Below are positions 1-8,884 of a stretch of 43,713 bases of DNA, piece after piece. The DNA is taken from positions 1 through 43,713 of the forward strand of contig JADMKN010000024.1 in assembly GCA_015478825.1 (NCBI GenBank). The letters are read 5' to 3'. The DNA comes from Patulibacter sp. GTDB taxonomy: Bacteria; Actinomycetota; Thermoleophilia; Solirubrobacterales; Solirubrobacteraceae. The notes below the pieces were generated by a model that did not search any database, was not told the DNA's origin, and was given only the letters and a program-made list of their open reading frames with translations. The stretch's first letter is position 1; each line of letters begins with the position of its first letter. Made by a program: the position numbers and the translations under genes.

Positions 1-1
1 C

Positions 2-334
2 GGCAGCCGGTTCTACTTCCTCACCGGCATCGGCGCCCGCCTCGAGCTGGCGCTCCTCAACGCCGACCTGCTCCCGGTCCACCGCGAGGTGCGCCTGTCG
101 GTGCGCGACCGCATAGACCACGTGGTCGGCCGGATCGGCATCGAGTGCAAGGTGGCCGGCGACCCGGACAGCGTCCGTCGCCAAATGGAGCGCTATGCCG
201 ACCACGACCGAATCGAGGCGCTCGTCCTGGTCACCACCCGCTCGCGGCACGCCGAGCTGCAGGGCTACGTCCTGAGCGCCCGCGGCCGTGCGGTTCCGGT
301 CGCAGTCGTCTACCTCGGAGGGCAGGCGCTGTGA
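2..334 (+). CDS. PD-(D/E)XK-like nuclease, 5' truncated by window edge
   Basis: Open from window start; translated text GSRFYFLTGIGARLELALLNADLLPVHREVRLSVRDRIDHVVGRIGIECKVAG has a D...GIECK nuclease-like motif. Confidence 0.5.
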   Translation, partial: GSRFYFLTGIGARLELALLNADLLPVHREVRLSVRDRIDHVVGRIGIECKVAGDPDSVRRQMERYADHDRIEALVLVTTRSRHAELQGYVLSARGRAVPVAVVYLGGQAL

Positions 335-2070
335 CCGTCGCTGCCCCGACCCGCACGTTCGGAACGCTCCGGCACGCGGCCGGCGTGTGGGTGATCGACG
401 CCGAGCCCAACGTGATGCGCTGGGTCCGCCGGATGCTGCCGCGCGTCAGCTCCGCGAAGGGCGGCGGCTGCTGGGTGAAAGACACCCCCGAGATCGCCCG
501 CGACATCGAATGGTTCCTGGGCCGCTGGCCGCTCGAGCTGGACGACGACACCGCCGAGTATCTCGAAGCGCAGGCGGAGCGCCAGCGCGAGATCGAAGCG
601 TCCGTCTTCCGGATCTTGCAGGGCCATGAGGTCGTCGAGCTTGCCGGCGAGCTGCCGTTCCCGCCGCAGCCGCACCAGGCGCAGGCCGCGGCGATCGCGC
701 TCAACACCGGCCGGCTGCTGCTCGGCGACGACCTGGGCCTCGGCAAGACCTACAGCGCGCTCCTCACGCTCACCGACCCGCAGCGTCTCCCCGCACTGAT
801 CGTCACGCCGACCCACCTGACCCGTCAGTGGCGCCGCGAGATCGCCAAGTTCATGCCGCACCTCGCCGCGCACGAGATCCGCAGGACCGACGTCTACGAC
901 CCGTCGACGCACCGTGAGATGGCCGGTCGTACCCCCGACGTCCTGATCTGCACCTACACCAAGCTGCACGGCTGGGCCAACCACCTCGCCGGCGAGGTCA
1001 AGACCTGCGTTTTCGAAGAGGTCCACGAGCTGCGCCGCACCGAATCACGCAAGTACCAGTCGGCCACCATCGTCGCGCGCGGCGCCAGCCTGAACATGGG
1101 CCTGACCGCCACCCCCGTCTACAACTACGGCGGCGAAGCGCACAGCATCATCTCGGTCCTCGACCCCGACGTGCTCGGCAACCGCCACGAGTTCCTGCGC
1201 GAATGGGGAGCCGGCGACGGCTACGGCAGCAACGACCCCAAGACCAAGGTCGAGAACCCCGCCGGCCTCGGCCGCTACCTCCGCGAGGTCGGCGTCTTCG
1301 TGCGCCGCACCGACGCCGACCTCGGCCGCGACAAGCTGCCCGCCGAACGGATCCCGCACCTGATCGACGCCGACGACCAAACCATGCGCGACGGCATCGC
1401 CTCCGCCCGCGACGTCGCCCGCCGGATCATGGCCAAGGCGACCGCGCCGCTCGAGCGCGGCAAAGCCGCCCGCGAGATCGACTGGCGACTCCGACAGATC
1501 ACCGGCATCGCCAAAGCCCCGTACGTCGCCGCGTTCGCGAAGCTGCTCCTCGAAACCGAGGAGCGCGTGATCGTCTGGGCATGGCACCGCTCCGTGTGGG
1601 ACGAGATCGCCGACGCGCTCGCCTCCTACAACCCGGCGCTTTACACCGGCACCGAATCGCCCGCCGCCAAAGACCGCGCGATCCAGGCGTTCACCTGCCC
1701 GATCGACGACCCCGACGCCAGCCGCGTCCTGCTCATGTCGCTGCGCTCCGGCGCCGGCGTCGACGGGCTGCAAACCACCTGCCGAACCGGCGTCTTCGGC
1801 GAGCTCGACTGGTCACCCGCCATGCACGACCAGTGCATCGGTCGCCTCGACCGCCCCGGCCAGACCCGCCGGGTCCGCGCCTACTTCCTGCACACCGACA
1901 GCGGATCGGACCCCGCCATCATGGACGTCCTCAACGACAAGCGGATGCAAGGCGAACCGATCCGCGACCCTGACCGCGACGTGTTCTCCACCGCCGGCGG
2001 TGGCAACGAGGACCGTGCACGCATGCTCGCGCAGGCCGTGCTCGAGCAGGGCGGGGGTGGACGGTCGTGA
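331..2070 (+). CDS. SNF2/DEAD-like helicase
   Basis: GTG start at 331 overlapping the previous stop; motifs LLLGDDLGLGKTYSALL (Walker A), VFEEVHELRR (DExH-like), GLTATPVYN, and C-terminal QCIGRLDRPGQTRRVRAYFL (motif VI). Confidence 0.85.
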   Translation: MTVAAPTRTFGTLRHAAGVWVIDAEPNVMRWVRRMLPRVSSAKGGGCWVKDTPEIARDIEWFLGRWPLELDDDTAEYLEAQAERQREIEASVFRILQGHEVVELAGELPFPPQPHQAQAAAIALNTGRLLLGDDLGLGKTYSALLTLTDPQRLPALIVTPTHLTRQWRREIAKFMPHLAAHEIRRTDVYDPSTHREMAGRTPDVLICTYTKLHGWANHLAGEVKTCVFEEVHELRRTESRKYQSATIVARGASLNMGLTATPVYNYGGEAHSIISVLDPDVLGNRHEFLREWGAGDGYGSNDPKTKVENPAGLGRYLREVGVFVRRTDADLGRDKLPAERIPHLIDADDQTMRDGIASARDVARRIMAKATAPLERGKAAREIDWRLRQITGIAKAPYVAAFAKLLLETEERVIVWAWHRSVWDEIADALASYNPALYTGTESPAAKDRAIQAFTCPIDDPDASRVLLMSLRSGAGVDGLQTTCRTGVFGELDWSPAMHDQCIGRLDRPGQTRRVRAYFLHTDSGSDPAIMDVLNDKRMQGEPIRDPDRDVFSTAGGGNEDRARMLAQAVLEQGGGGRS

Positions 2071-3413
2071 CCGTTCTGATCGGGGACTGCCTCGAGCAGA
2101 TGCGCCAGCTCGACGACGAGTCGATCGACGCGGTGGTGACCGATCCGCCGTACGGGATCGGGTTCATGGGCCACGAGTGGGACCAGCCCGGCGACCACGC
2201 GGCGACTCGGAGCGTCGGCCGGCCGGCACCGTTCGCGAACGGCCGCCCCGTCGTCAAGAACGGGAGGACGTCGGCCGGCGTGCCCGGCTCCGGCGGGGCT
2301 ATGGAGGCTGGCCGCTACGACCTCTCGCCGTCGGCAAACCGCAGCTTTCAGGCGTGGTGCGAGGCGTGGGGCGCCGAGGTTCTGCGGGTCCTTAAGCCCG
2401 GTGGTCACGCGGTCGTCTTCGGTAGCACCCGGACGTACCACCGCCTCGCTGTCGGCCTCGAGGACGCCGGGTTGGAGATCCGCGACACGCTCGCGTGGAT
2501 GTTCGGGTCGGGATTCCCAAAGTCGCTGAACGTCGCGAGGGCCATCGACGCACCGTTCTACGGGCCGCAATGCCAGGACGGGTGGATCACCCCCGACGCC
2601 CGCGCACACGCGGCACTTGGCACCGCCCTGAAGCCTGGCTACGAGCCGATCGTCCTGGCGCGCCGGCCCTTGGCCGCCACCGTGGCCGCGACGGTACTTG
2701 CGCACGGGACTGGGGCGCTAAACATCGACGGGTGCCGCGTGACCCCCGTCGATGGACGCTGGCCCGCGAACGTGATGCTCGACGAGGAGGCTGCCGCGGT
2801 GCTCGACGAGCAGACCGGGACGCTGACGTCCGGCAAGGAGGCTGCCGATGGGCGCCACCGCGACGCCGACAAGTTCCGCAACGCCTACGGCAAGTTCGCG
2901 GGGACCGACGTCGAGCGAGGCGTCCTCTACGGCGACTCGGGTGGCGCGTCGCGGTTCTTCTACGTGGCGAAGGCGAGCACCGCGGAGCGCAACGCCGGCC
3001 TCGACGGCATGGCGGCGCAGCAGCCGCCCGGTTGGTCCAGCGGAGACGAGAACCCCGGGAGCTTCCAGCGCGGCGAGACGCGGCCGCGGCCGAACGTCCA
3101 CCCGACGGTGAAGCCGATCGATGTCATGCGTTGGCTGATCCGGCTCGTCACGCCACCCGGCGGCCTGGTGCTCGACCCGTTCCTCGGCTCGGGCACGACG
3201 GGCGCGGCCGCGGCGCTGGAGGGGTTCCGGTTCGTCGGGATCGAGCGGAACGAGAACTACGCGGCGATCGCCGAAGCACGGATCGCGTGGTGGTCCCGCT
3301 GGGAGTCCGGCACGGAGACCAAGGTCGCGACGTCCGTTGGGTGTCGCGAGTCCAAGAAGGCGGCCGCCGGCGCCCTCTCGATGTTCGACGCGATCGAGGC
3401 GGCAACCACATGA
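2067..3413 (+). CDS. site-specific DNA methyltransferase (N4/N6 type)
   Basis: DPPYGIGFMGHEWD catalytic motif, VHPTVKPIDVMRWLIRLVTPPGGLVLDPFLGSGTTGAAA SAM-binding motif; overlaps upstream stop. Confidence 0.9.
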   Translation: MTVLIGDCLEQMRQLDDESIDAVVTDPPYGIGFMGHEWDQPGDHAATRSVGRPAPFANGRPVVKNGRTSAGVPGSGGAMEAGRYDLSPSANRSFQAWCEAWGAEVLRVLKPGGHAVVFGSTRTYHRLAVGLEDAGLEIRDTLAWMFGSGFPKSLNVARAIDAPFYGPQCQDGWITPDARAHAALGTALKPGYEPIVLARRPLAATVAATVLAHGTGALNIDGCRVTPVDGRWPANVMLDEEAAAVLDEQTGTLTSGKEAADGRHRDADKFRNAYGKFAGTDVERGVLYGDSGGASRFFYVAKASTAERNAGLDGMAAQQPPGWSSGDENPGSFQRGETRPRPNVHPTVKPIDVMRWLIRLVTPPGGLVLDPFLGSGTTGAAAALEGFRFVGIERNENYAAIAEARIAWWSRWESGTETKVATSVGCRESKKAAAGALSMFDAIEAATT

Positions 3414-3640
3414 CCGCCCGCCGTCTCACCGCGTCGAGCCTGGACTCCGTCGAAGCTCAGTGCCAGGGCTGCACGTGGACCGCGCGTTCCCGCAACGCGC
3501 AGGGCATCGCTGCACAGCACCACGACCGCACCGGCCATCCCGTGCGGGTCGTCACCACCCGCGCCGTCACCTACGGCGACATCACGGCCGCGCCCCACGG
3601 CCAGGAATCCCTCCTCGACCAGATGGAGTCGACGACGTGA
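3410..3640 (+). CDS. small hypothetical protein
   Basis: ATG overlapping the previous stop; MTARRLTASSLDSVEAQCQGCTWTARSRNAQGIAAQHHDRTGH... Confidence 0.6.
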   Translation: MTARRLTASSLDSVEAQCQGCTWTARSRNAQGIAAQHHDRTGHPVRVVTTRAVTYGDITAAPHGQESLLDQMESTT

Positions 3641-3978
3641 AGCGCACCACGACAGATCTCCACCCGCACGACCTCGACGAACGGATCCGGGCGAGGATCG
3701 GCGAGGGCCGCCTCGACATCTCACGGATCGCACGGCGCGCCAACAAGAAGAAGACACCGGAACGCCCGACGCCCGAGGTTGCCATGTGGATCGCGATCAG
3801 CGCCGCGACCTGCACTCGCGTCCGAGCCGTCAAGCATCGGGTCTACCTCGCCGAGTTTCTCCGCTACCTGCTCGGCATCGACGCCACACCGCCGTCGCAC
3901 GCGCTGAAGCGCGACGACGCGACGTGGATCGAGACGGTAGCCCAGAGCCTGACCGAGTCCAGCAAGGCCGCAGCGTGA
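3637..3978 (+). CDS. hypothetical protein
   Basis: GTG start overlapping the previous stop codon (4-nt overlap); tightly packed early operon. Confidence 0.6.
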   Translation: MKRTTTDLHPHDLDERIRARIGEGRLDISRIARRANKKKTPERPTPEVAMWIAISAATCTRVRAVKHRVYLAEFLRYLLGIDATPPSHALKRDDATWIETVAQSLTESSKAAA

Positions 3979-4157
3979 TCCCCGGCGTCCCGATCACCGT
4001 GGAGACGGCAGGCCAGCTCAAGAAGCTGCGCCGCACCGAGCGCATGCTCGCCACGAAGGCCCAGAACCAGGCGGACAGCCACCGCGCCAAGGCCGACGCG
4101 GTTACCGAGGCGCTCCGTGCGATGGGCGTCGAAACCGAGAACGAGGAGCAGCCGTGA
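3975..4157 (+). CDS. small hypothetical protein
   Basis: GTG at 3975 with 4-nt overlap; MIPGVPITVETAGQLKKLRRTERMLATKAQNQADSHRAKADAVTEALRAMGVETENEEQP. Confidence 0.55.
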   Translation: MIPGVPITVETAGQLKKLRRTERMLATKAQNQADSHRAKADAVTEALRAMGVETENEEQP

Positions 4158-4372
4158 TCGTCCCGACCCTCGACGCGATGCACCCCGTCGACTGCGCGCG
4201 CCGCTACGGCAAGCCGGTCGCTGAGCTGCTCGTCGCCTACCGCGAGCGCCGCAACGCGCTTGAGCAGCTCGCCGCCCAGGTCGATGAGCTGCTCGACACC
4301 ACGCCCACGACCCGTCAGGCCGGCGTGCATCTGGTCTGCGAGCTCGACGAGACGTTGGGAGCCCTCCGGTGA
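4154..4372 (+). CDS. small hypothetical protein
   Basis: 4-nt overlaps with neighbours on both sides. Confidence 0.55.
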   Translation: MIVPTLDAMHPVDCARRYGKPVAELLVAYRERRNALEQLAAQVDELLDTTPTTRQAGVHLVCELDETLGALR

Positions 4373-4662
4373 CCGTCATCGACCCCGACGACGAGAAGCA
4401 CTTCCCGCACGGCTTCCCGATCGAGCTCGACTTCCTCGTCGACCAGTTCGTGTGGGTGCGCGACCACGTGCGGCGCCGCGTGGTCTCCGCGGACGGTCGC
4501 TTCTGGACCGACGAGGACGGCATCGAGCTGGACCTGACGGCGATCGACCGCGTGATCGTCGGCGGCAGCCAGCTCAACGTTGAGCATGCGATGCAGATCC
4601 TCGACCAGCCGCAGAACGCCGAGTACTGCGACTACCGCGCGATGAACGGCGGGTACTGCTGA
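4369..4662 (+). CDS. hypothetical protein
   Basis: 4-nt overlap with upstream gene; MTVIDPDDEKHFPHGFPIELDFLVDQFVWVRDHVRRRVV... Confidence 0.6.
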   Translation: MTVIDPDDEKHFPHGFPIELDFLVDQFVWVRDHVRRRVVSADGRFWTDEDGIELDLTAIDRVIVGGSQLNVEHAMQILDQPQNAEYCDYRAMNGGYC

Positions 4663-5045
4663 TGCCCCGCACGATCAAGCGCCACGCCGCGGACGGCACT
4701 CTGACCGAGCAGGCGTGGCAGCACCAGGTCATCGGTATCGCCCGCCTGGGCGGCTGGCGGCGCATCTACCACGCCCCGCACGGCGGCCGCTCAGGCCGTG
4801 CCGCCTACGGCCAGATTCCCGAAGGGACCGGCTTCCCGGACCTCCTGCTGATCCGCGTGCGGACCGACGGCACCGCCGACATCCTCGTCGCCGAGCTGAA
4901 GACCCAGCGCGGCAAGCTCGGCAAGCAGCAGCCCGAATGGCTAAAGGCGTTCATGGCTGCCGGGATCGAAGCCTACGTCTGGCGGCCTGACGACCTCGAC
5001 CAGGTCACCCAGCGGCTCACCGGCAACCGAAAGGCGGCTGCGTGA
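4662..5045 (+). CDS. VRR-NUC domain nuclease
   Basis: YHAPHGGRSGRAAYGQIPEGTGFPDLLLI...ILVAELKTQRGKLGKQQPEWLKAFMAAGIEAYVWRPDD: typical VRR-NUC layout (GFPDLLL / AELK / Q..WL). Confidence 0.85.
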   Translation: MPRTIKRHAADGTLTEQAWQHQVIGIARLGGWRRIYHAPHGGRSGRAAYGQIPEGTGFPDLLLIRVRTDGTADILVAELKTQRGKLGKQQPEWLKAFMAAGIEAYVWRPDDLDQVTQRLTGNRKAAA

Positions 5046-6235
5046 GCTCGACCGTGTCACAGGGCCGCCTGGTGCGCGACGGACGGCGTCTGCCGTTCTT
5101 CGTCGTTACAAAGGCCGCGACCGCGGTGATCCGCCACTCCTTCGACGCGAAGAGGCGCACGACGGCGCTAGCGATCTACGCCACCCTGGTCGAGCAGGCC
5201 AACGACGAGGGATCCGACACCTTCGAGGCGGCGCGCGGTCGGATCGCCGCCGCAGCGGGCGTCCACGCGTCGACACTGACCCGGTTCGCGAACCTCCTTG
5301 AGGAGGCCGGGCTCCTAACGATCCAGCGCCGCAAAGCGGGCTCGGCGAACCTGCCGAACCTCTGGACGCTCGCCGACCCGCCCCTCCTCGCCTCAGACGA
5401 TGAGGGGTCGCCTGGCGCTACCCCTCCTCGCCTCAGACGAGGACCCTCCTCGCCTGAGAGCACGGACCTCCTCGCCTCAGACGAGGACCCCTCCTCGCCT
5501 CAGACGAGGGTGTTTAAAGAACCGTCGGAAGAACAAGAACCAGCAGCTAACGCTGCTGCCGCGAGCGCGGACGCGCCCGACGGCAGCAACGACGCCGCTG
5601 GCAGCAGCAGCAAGAACGACGAGAAGATCCGGGAGCACTGGGGGAACGTCACCGCCTACCTCAAGGCCTACGGCTTCGACCGCGCCACGCTCATCGAAGC
5701 CGCACCCCGCCTCAAGGCGCTCTGCCGGCGCCGCGTCAACGACCTCGCCGACATCGACTGGCCCGGCGTCACCGCGCTCATGCTCGACGCCAAGGGCACC
5801 CCGGCGCTCTACGCCGACCAGCCCGCCGGCGTGCTGGCCTGGGCGCTCGGCCAGCGCGGCGCCGAAGCGAAGCGCTCCACGGCCGCCGCAGCCCCACCGA
5901 ACATCAAACCGCCCGCCGGTGCCGCCCCGAAGATCGTGGTCGACCCCGACAGCGAGATCGTGCTCGCCTGGGACCGCGTCCTCCAGGACGCTCGGAAGCA
6001 CATCGACGGCGACGCCTGGGACACCTGGCTGTCGGTGATCGTGCCCGTCGACGTCAGCGAAGGCGAGCTTCGCATCGCCGTGCCGTCTCACGCCAGGTCG
6101 TGGATCGACCACGGCCTGTCCCCGCTACTCGCGGCATCCACCACCCGGGTCATCGACAAGCACGTCACCAAGGTGCGGATCCTGCCGCGCGACCAAGTCA
6201 TCCTCAGCGACCAGCAGACCGAGTCCTCGGCATGA
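5042..6235 (+). CDS. phage replication initiator: N-terminal winged-helix-like, C-terminal DnaA domain-I-like
   Basis: N-terminal AAAAGVHASTLTRFANLLEEAGLLTIQRR helix-turn-helix; C-terminal IVLAWDRVLQDARKHIDGDAWDTWLSVIVPVDVSEGELRIAVPSHARSWIDHGLSPLL resembles the DnaA N-terminal domain. Confidence 0.75.
   Translation: MSSTVSQGRLVRDGRRLPFFVVTKAATAVIRHSFDAKRRTTALAIYATLVEQANDEGSDTFEAARGRIAAAAGVHASTLTRFANLLEEAGLLTIQRRKAGSANLPNLWTLADPPLLASDDEGSPGATPPRLRRGPSSPESTDLLASDEDPSSPQTRVFKEPSEEQEPAANAAAASADAPDGSNDAAGSSSKNDEKIREHWGNVTAYLKAYGFDRATLIEAAPRLKALCRRRVNDLADIDWPGVTALMLDAKGTPALYADQPAGVLAWALGQRGAEAKRSTAAAAPPNIKPPAGAAPKIVVDPDSEIVLAWDRVLQDARKHIDGDAWDTWLSVIVPVDVSEGELRIAVPSHARSWIDHGLSPLLAASTTRVIDKHVTKVRILPRDQVILSDQQTESSA
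5384..5510 (+). repeat. iteron array (five copies of CTCCTCGCCTCAGACGAGG-type repeat), candidate replication origin
   Basis: Core CTCCTCGCCT at 5384, 5424, 5446, 5468 and 5491 (spacing 40, 22, 22, 23); most copies continue CAGACGA(GG). AT-richer stretch TGTTTAAAGAA begins at 5511. Confidence 0.8.
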
Positions 6236-6528
6236 AGACCGCCCTCGAAGCCCTCGACGGCCTGGCGCTGCCTCACGGGGTCAAGCAGGACGTAGCCGAG
6301 CGTCTCCGCAAGGGCGCCGAAGAGTACGGCGACGACAGCTTCCGCCGCGCCCGCCGCGAGCTGCTCCGCGAGATCCGGGAGGAAGCCCTCGACGCGATCG
6401 GCTGGACCGTAGTCCTCATGGTCCGCGACGGCATCGACCTGCTCGACGCGCCCCTGCAGGACGTCGTCACCCACGCAGGCTGGATCGTTCGGCACCTCGA
6501 CAGCCTGCTCGACGAGGACGCCACATGA
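6232..6528 (+). CDS. hypothetical protein
   Basis: ATG overlapping the rep stop; MKTALEALDGLALPHGVKQDVAERLRKGAEEYGDDSFRRARRELLREIREEALDAIGWTVVLM, vaguely reminiscent of MazG/dATP pyrophosphohydrolase helices. Confidence 0.6.
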   Translation: MKTALEALDGLALPHGVKQDVAERLRKGAEEYGDDSFRRARRELLREIREEALDAIGWTVVLMVRDGIDLLDAPLQDVVTHAGWIVRHLDSLLDEDAT

Positions 6529-6905
6529 GCACCGTCGCCCGGCCGCTCTCCTGCTGCGACTGCGGTCGCGAATGGACCTGCCGCATCGTCGGCCGACGCA
6601 CCGTCGACGTGCGATGCCCGATGTGCAGCGCCATCCACCAACGGCGCGTCGAGCTGCGCGCCCAGGTCGACCAGCTCGCCATCACCGACCGCGGCACCCG
6701 CAACGCCCGCGCGGCGCTCGCCGCCGCCCGGCACGCCGGCACGCTCAGCCCCGGCTCAGCCGGCCCGTCGCCGCTCGCCGACGCCATGCACGCCCTCGCC
6801 CGATCCGGCCACGCCGAAGAGCACGTCCGCGAACGCCTGCTCGTACGGATCGCCGCCGCCGCCGTCCTCTGGGCCGCCGAGATCTCAGGAGCGCTAGATG
6901 GCTAG
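6525..6905 (+). CDS. zinc-ribbon protein
   Basis: CCDCGREWTC...VRCPMCSAIH paired Cys motifs. Confidence 0.6.
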   Translation: MSTVARPLSCCDCGREWTCRIVGRRTVDVRCPMCSAIHQRRVELRAQVDQLAITDRGTRNARAALAAARHAGTLSPGSAGPSPLADAMHALARSGHAEEHVRERLLVRIAAAAVLWAAEISGALDG

Positions 6906-7245
6906 ATCGTCCACCACCCTGCAGCCCGGCACGTTCGCCGCCGCCCAGGCCGCCGGCGTCGCCGCACGACGCCGCAAGGCCGAGATCCGCGCCGGACTGC
7001 GCGGCGGCACGCTTCGCCTCGAGCAGCTACTCGTCCCGGCCCAGCGTGGCGAGCTCACCGCCCAAGCCGAACGGATGCAGGTCGACCAGCTGCTGCGCTG
7101 GTGCCCCGGGATGGGCGAGCGCCGCATCGCCCACGCGCTCAGCGAGATGCAGTTGCAGCCCGCCACCCGCGTCAGTGACCTGGACCCCGCCCACCGGCGC
7201 GCCCTCGTCGCCGTCGCCAACGCCTACCAGCCCCGGGAGACCTGA
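6898..7245 (+). CDS. integration host factor, actinobacterial type (mIHF-like)
   Basis: AAGVAARRRKAEIRAGLRGGTLRLEQLLVPAQRGELTAQAERMQVDQLLRWCPGMGERRIAHALSEMQLQPATRVSDLDPAHRRALVAVANAY matches the mIHF layout: basic N-terminal helix, then S13-like H2TH with a PGMGERRI loop. Confidence 0.82.
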   Translation: MARSSTTLQPGTFAAAQAAGVAARRRKAEIRAGLRGGTLRLEQLLVPAQRGELTAQAERMQVDQLLRWCPGMGERRIAHALSEMQLQPATRVSDLDPAHRRALVAVANAYQPRET

Positions 7246-7463
7246 TGTCCGCCATGAACGAAGCGATCGGCGAGCGGATCCGCGACCTGTGCCGTGAGCG
7301 CGACATGACCGTCGTCGAGCTCGCCAACGCCACGCGGCTCCCGGTCGCCGAGGTCAACGCCTACGCCGCCGGCCGCGCCCGGCCGTGCCCGACCCGCATG
7401 CGGCGCCTGGCGCGCGCCCTCGGCGTCACCACCGACGCTCTGCTCCGCGTCGAGGCGCTCTGA
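7245..7463 (+). CDS. XRE-like helix-turn-helix protein
   Basis: IGERIRDLCRERDMTVVELANATRLPVAEVNAYAAGRARPCPTRMRRLARALGVTTDALL. Confidence 0.75.
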   Translation: MSAMNEAIGERIRDLCRERDMTVVELANATRLPVAEVNAYAAGRARPCPTRMRRLARALGVTTDALLRVEAL

Positions 7464-7798
7464 TGCCGACCTACGCCTGCCACGACTGCGGACGCCCGTC
7501 CGCGCGGACCAAGTTCTGCGACGACTGCGCGGCGGCCCACAACCGCACCGACGGTCAGGGCCGGTCGCGACGCAGCACCACGAACGTGAGCCGCCAGCAG
7601 CGCGAGCGCCTGCGCGCCCATGCCTTCGAGGACTACGACGGGCGGTGTGGACGCTGCGGCGAGCCGATCGAACCCGACGAGGAATGGGACCTAGGCCACG
7701 TCGTTGGGCACGCAGCCGGCGGCTCCATGGCCCGAGAGAACCTACGGCCCGAGCACCGCGGCCGATGCAACCGAGCAGCAGGAGGACGACGAGTATGA
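7463..7798 (+). CDS. HNH endonuclease
   Basis: CHDCGRPSARTKFCDDC zinc ribbon plus DGRCGRCGEPIEPDEEWDLGHVVGHAAGGSMARENLRPEHRGRCNRAAG. Confidence 0.85.
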   Translation: MPTYACHDCGRPSARTKFCDDCAAAHNRTDGQGRSRRSTTNVSRQQRERLRAHAFEDYDGRCGRCGEPIEPDEEWDLGHVVGHAAGGSMARENLRPEHRGRCNRAAGGRRV

Positions 7799-8010
7799 GC
7801 GACGACGAAGCCAACGGATCGATCAACCACGACGAGTGGGCCGCTGCCCAGATGGCACAGGGCGACCAGGCGGCCACCGCGGCCGCAGAGATCGCCCGGA
7901 TCATCTCGAGCTTCATGAAGAAGCTCGACAAGGAAGGGCACAACCCCTACGAGCAGCTCGAGCTGGCCAAGGTCTACCTCGCCACGATGCTGAGCGGTGG
8001 TCAGTCGTGA
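7795..8010 (+). CDS. small hypothetical protein
   Basis: ATG overlapping the HNH stop; MSDDEANGSINHDEWAAAQMAQGDQAATAAAEIARIISSFMKKL... Confidence 0.6.
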   Translation: MSDDEANGSINHDEWAAAQMAQGDQAATAAAEIARIISSFMKKLDKEGHNPYEQLELAKVYLATMLSGGQS

Positions 8011-8207
8011 GTGCGCAGATCACGAGCGCCCGCCTCCTTAGCTGCGCGCGCTGCGGCGGCGATCACGCCGACGTCGAGTGGCAGCCGCTGGAGCGTCCCG
8101 TCCTTGAGGACGGGAAGACGGTCGCGACGCACTGGGCACCGTGCCCGACCAACGGCCAGCCGATCCTGATGATCCAGGTCGAGCGCGAGGACAGTGATCG
8201 GTCGTGA
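8007..8207 (+). CDS. small protein with CxxC motif
   Basis: GTG at 8007; LLSCARCGGDHADVEWQPLERPV...WAPCPTNGQPILM. Confidence 0.55.
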   Translation: MSAQITSARLLSCARCGGDHADVEWQPLERPVLEDGKTVATHWAPCPTNGQPILMIQVEREDSDRS

Positions 8208-8884
8208 GCGACGTCATCAAGATGCAAGCGACCCTGCTTGGCACGGCTGTCAAAGGACCGTCCGGCGAGCCCGTCGGGTTCATCAGCGACGTCGAGACGA
8301 GCGCCGACGGGGTCCGCTACGGGATGACGATCACCGACGAGGCGACCAAGGCGCTGCTCTCAAGGCCTCTCGATGTCAGCTTCAGCGACCGCCACGACCT
8401 CGGATACGAGCTCAGGCGCACGATCAGCACCCACCTGACGGGACTTCTGCACGACGCTCTCTGCGACGTTGAGCGGCGCCTCGTACCGCCACCGTTCGTG
8501 TTCAGCTTTGCGGAGGGCGAGCCGCTGGTCCACCGCGCGGAGCCGGTCGTAGAGCTGTACGGCTGCCGGGTTCAGGCGCACCCCGCCGTCCGTCGGGGAT
8601 GGGTGCATGTCATCGACGCCACCGGCGCACACCACCCGTTCGAGCTGAAGGCACCTCGCCCGCCGGGCTTCGCGGCCCTCGCCGACCCCGACGGGGAGGG
8701 GGGCGTCTCAATCACGGGCGACCCCGTTTCCGCAGCTACCAGTGGCCCTGAGCGTGAGAAAAAATCTCAGAAAAACGGTGAGTCCAGGATCGGAGGGCCC
8801 GAGAAGCCGGCCCCCGACGACCGCCGAATCGACGACCAGCGCCATGTCGAGCGCGACCGAAAGGACACCAGCGATGGCCGGTGA
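8204..8884 (+). CDS. hypothetical protein
   Basis: GTG start overlapping upstream stop; long in-frame ORF with a low-complexity charged tail. Confidence 0.55.
   Translation: MSDVIKMQATLLGTAVKGPSGEPVGFISDVETSADGVRYGMTITDEATKALLSRPLDVSFSDRHDLGYELRRTISTHLTGLLHDALCDVERRLVPPPFVFSFAEGEPLVHRAEPVVELYGCRVQAHPAVRRGWVHVIDATGAHHPFELKAPRPPGFAALADPDGEGGVSITGDPVSAATSGPEREKKSQKNGESRIGGPEKPAPDDRRIDDQRHVERDRKDTSDGR

Noticed and set aside
5384-5510. CRISPR array interpretation of the repeats in the rep gene
   Set aside because: Spacers are only a few bp, the array lies inside a coding gene and there are no cas genes; an iteron array fits better.
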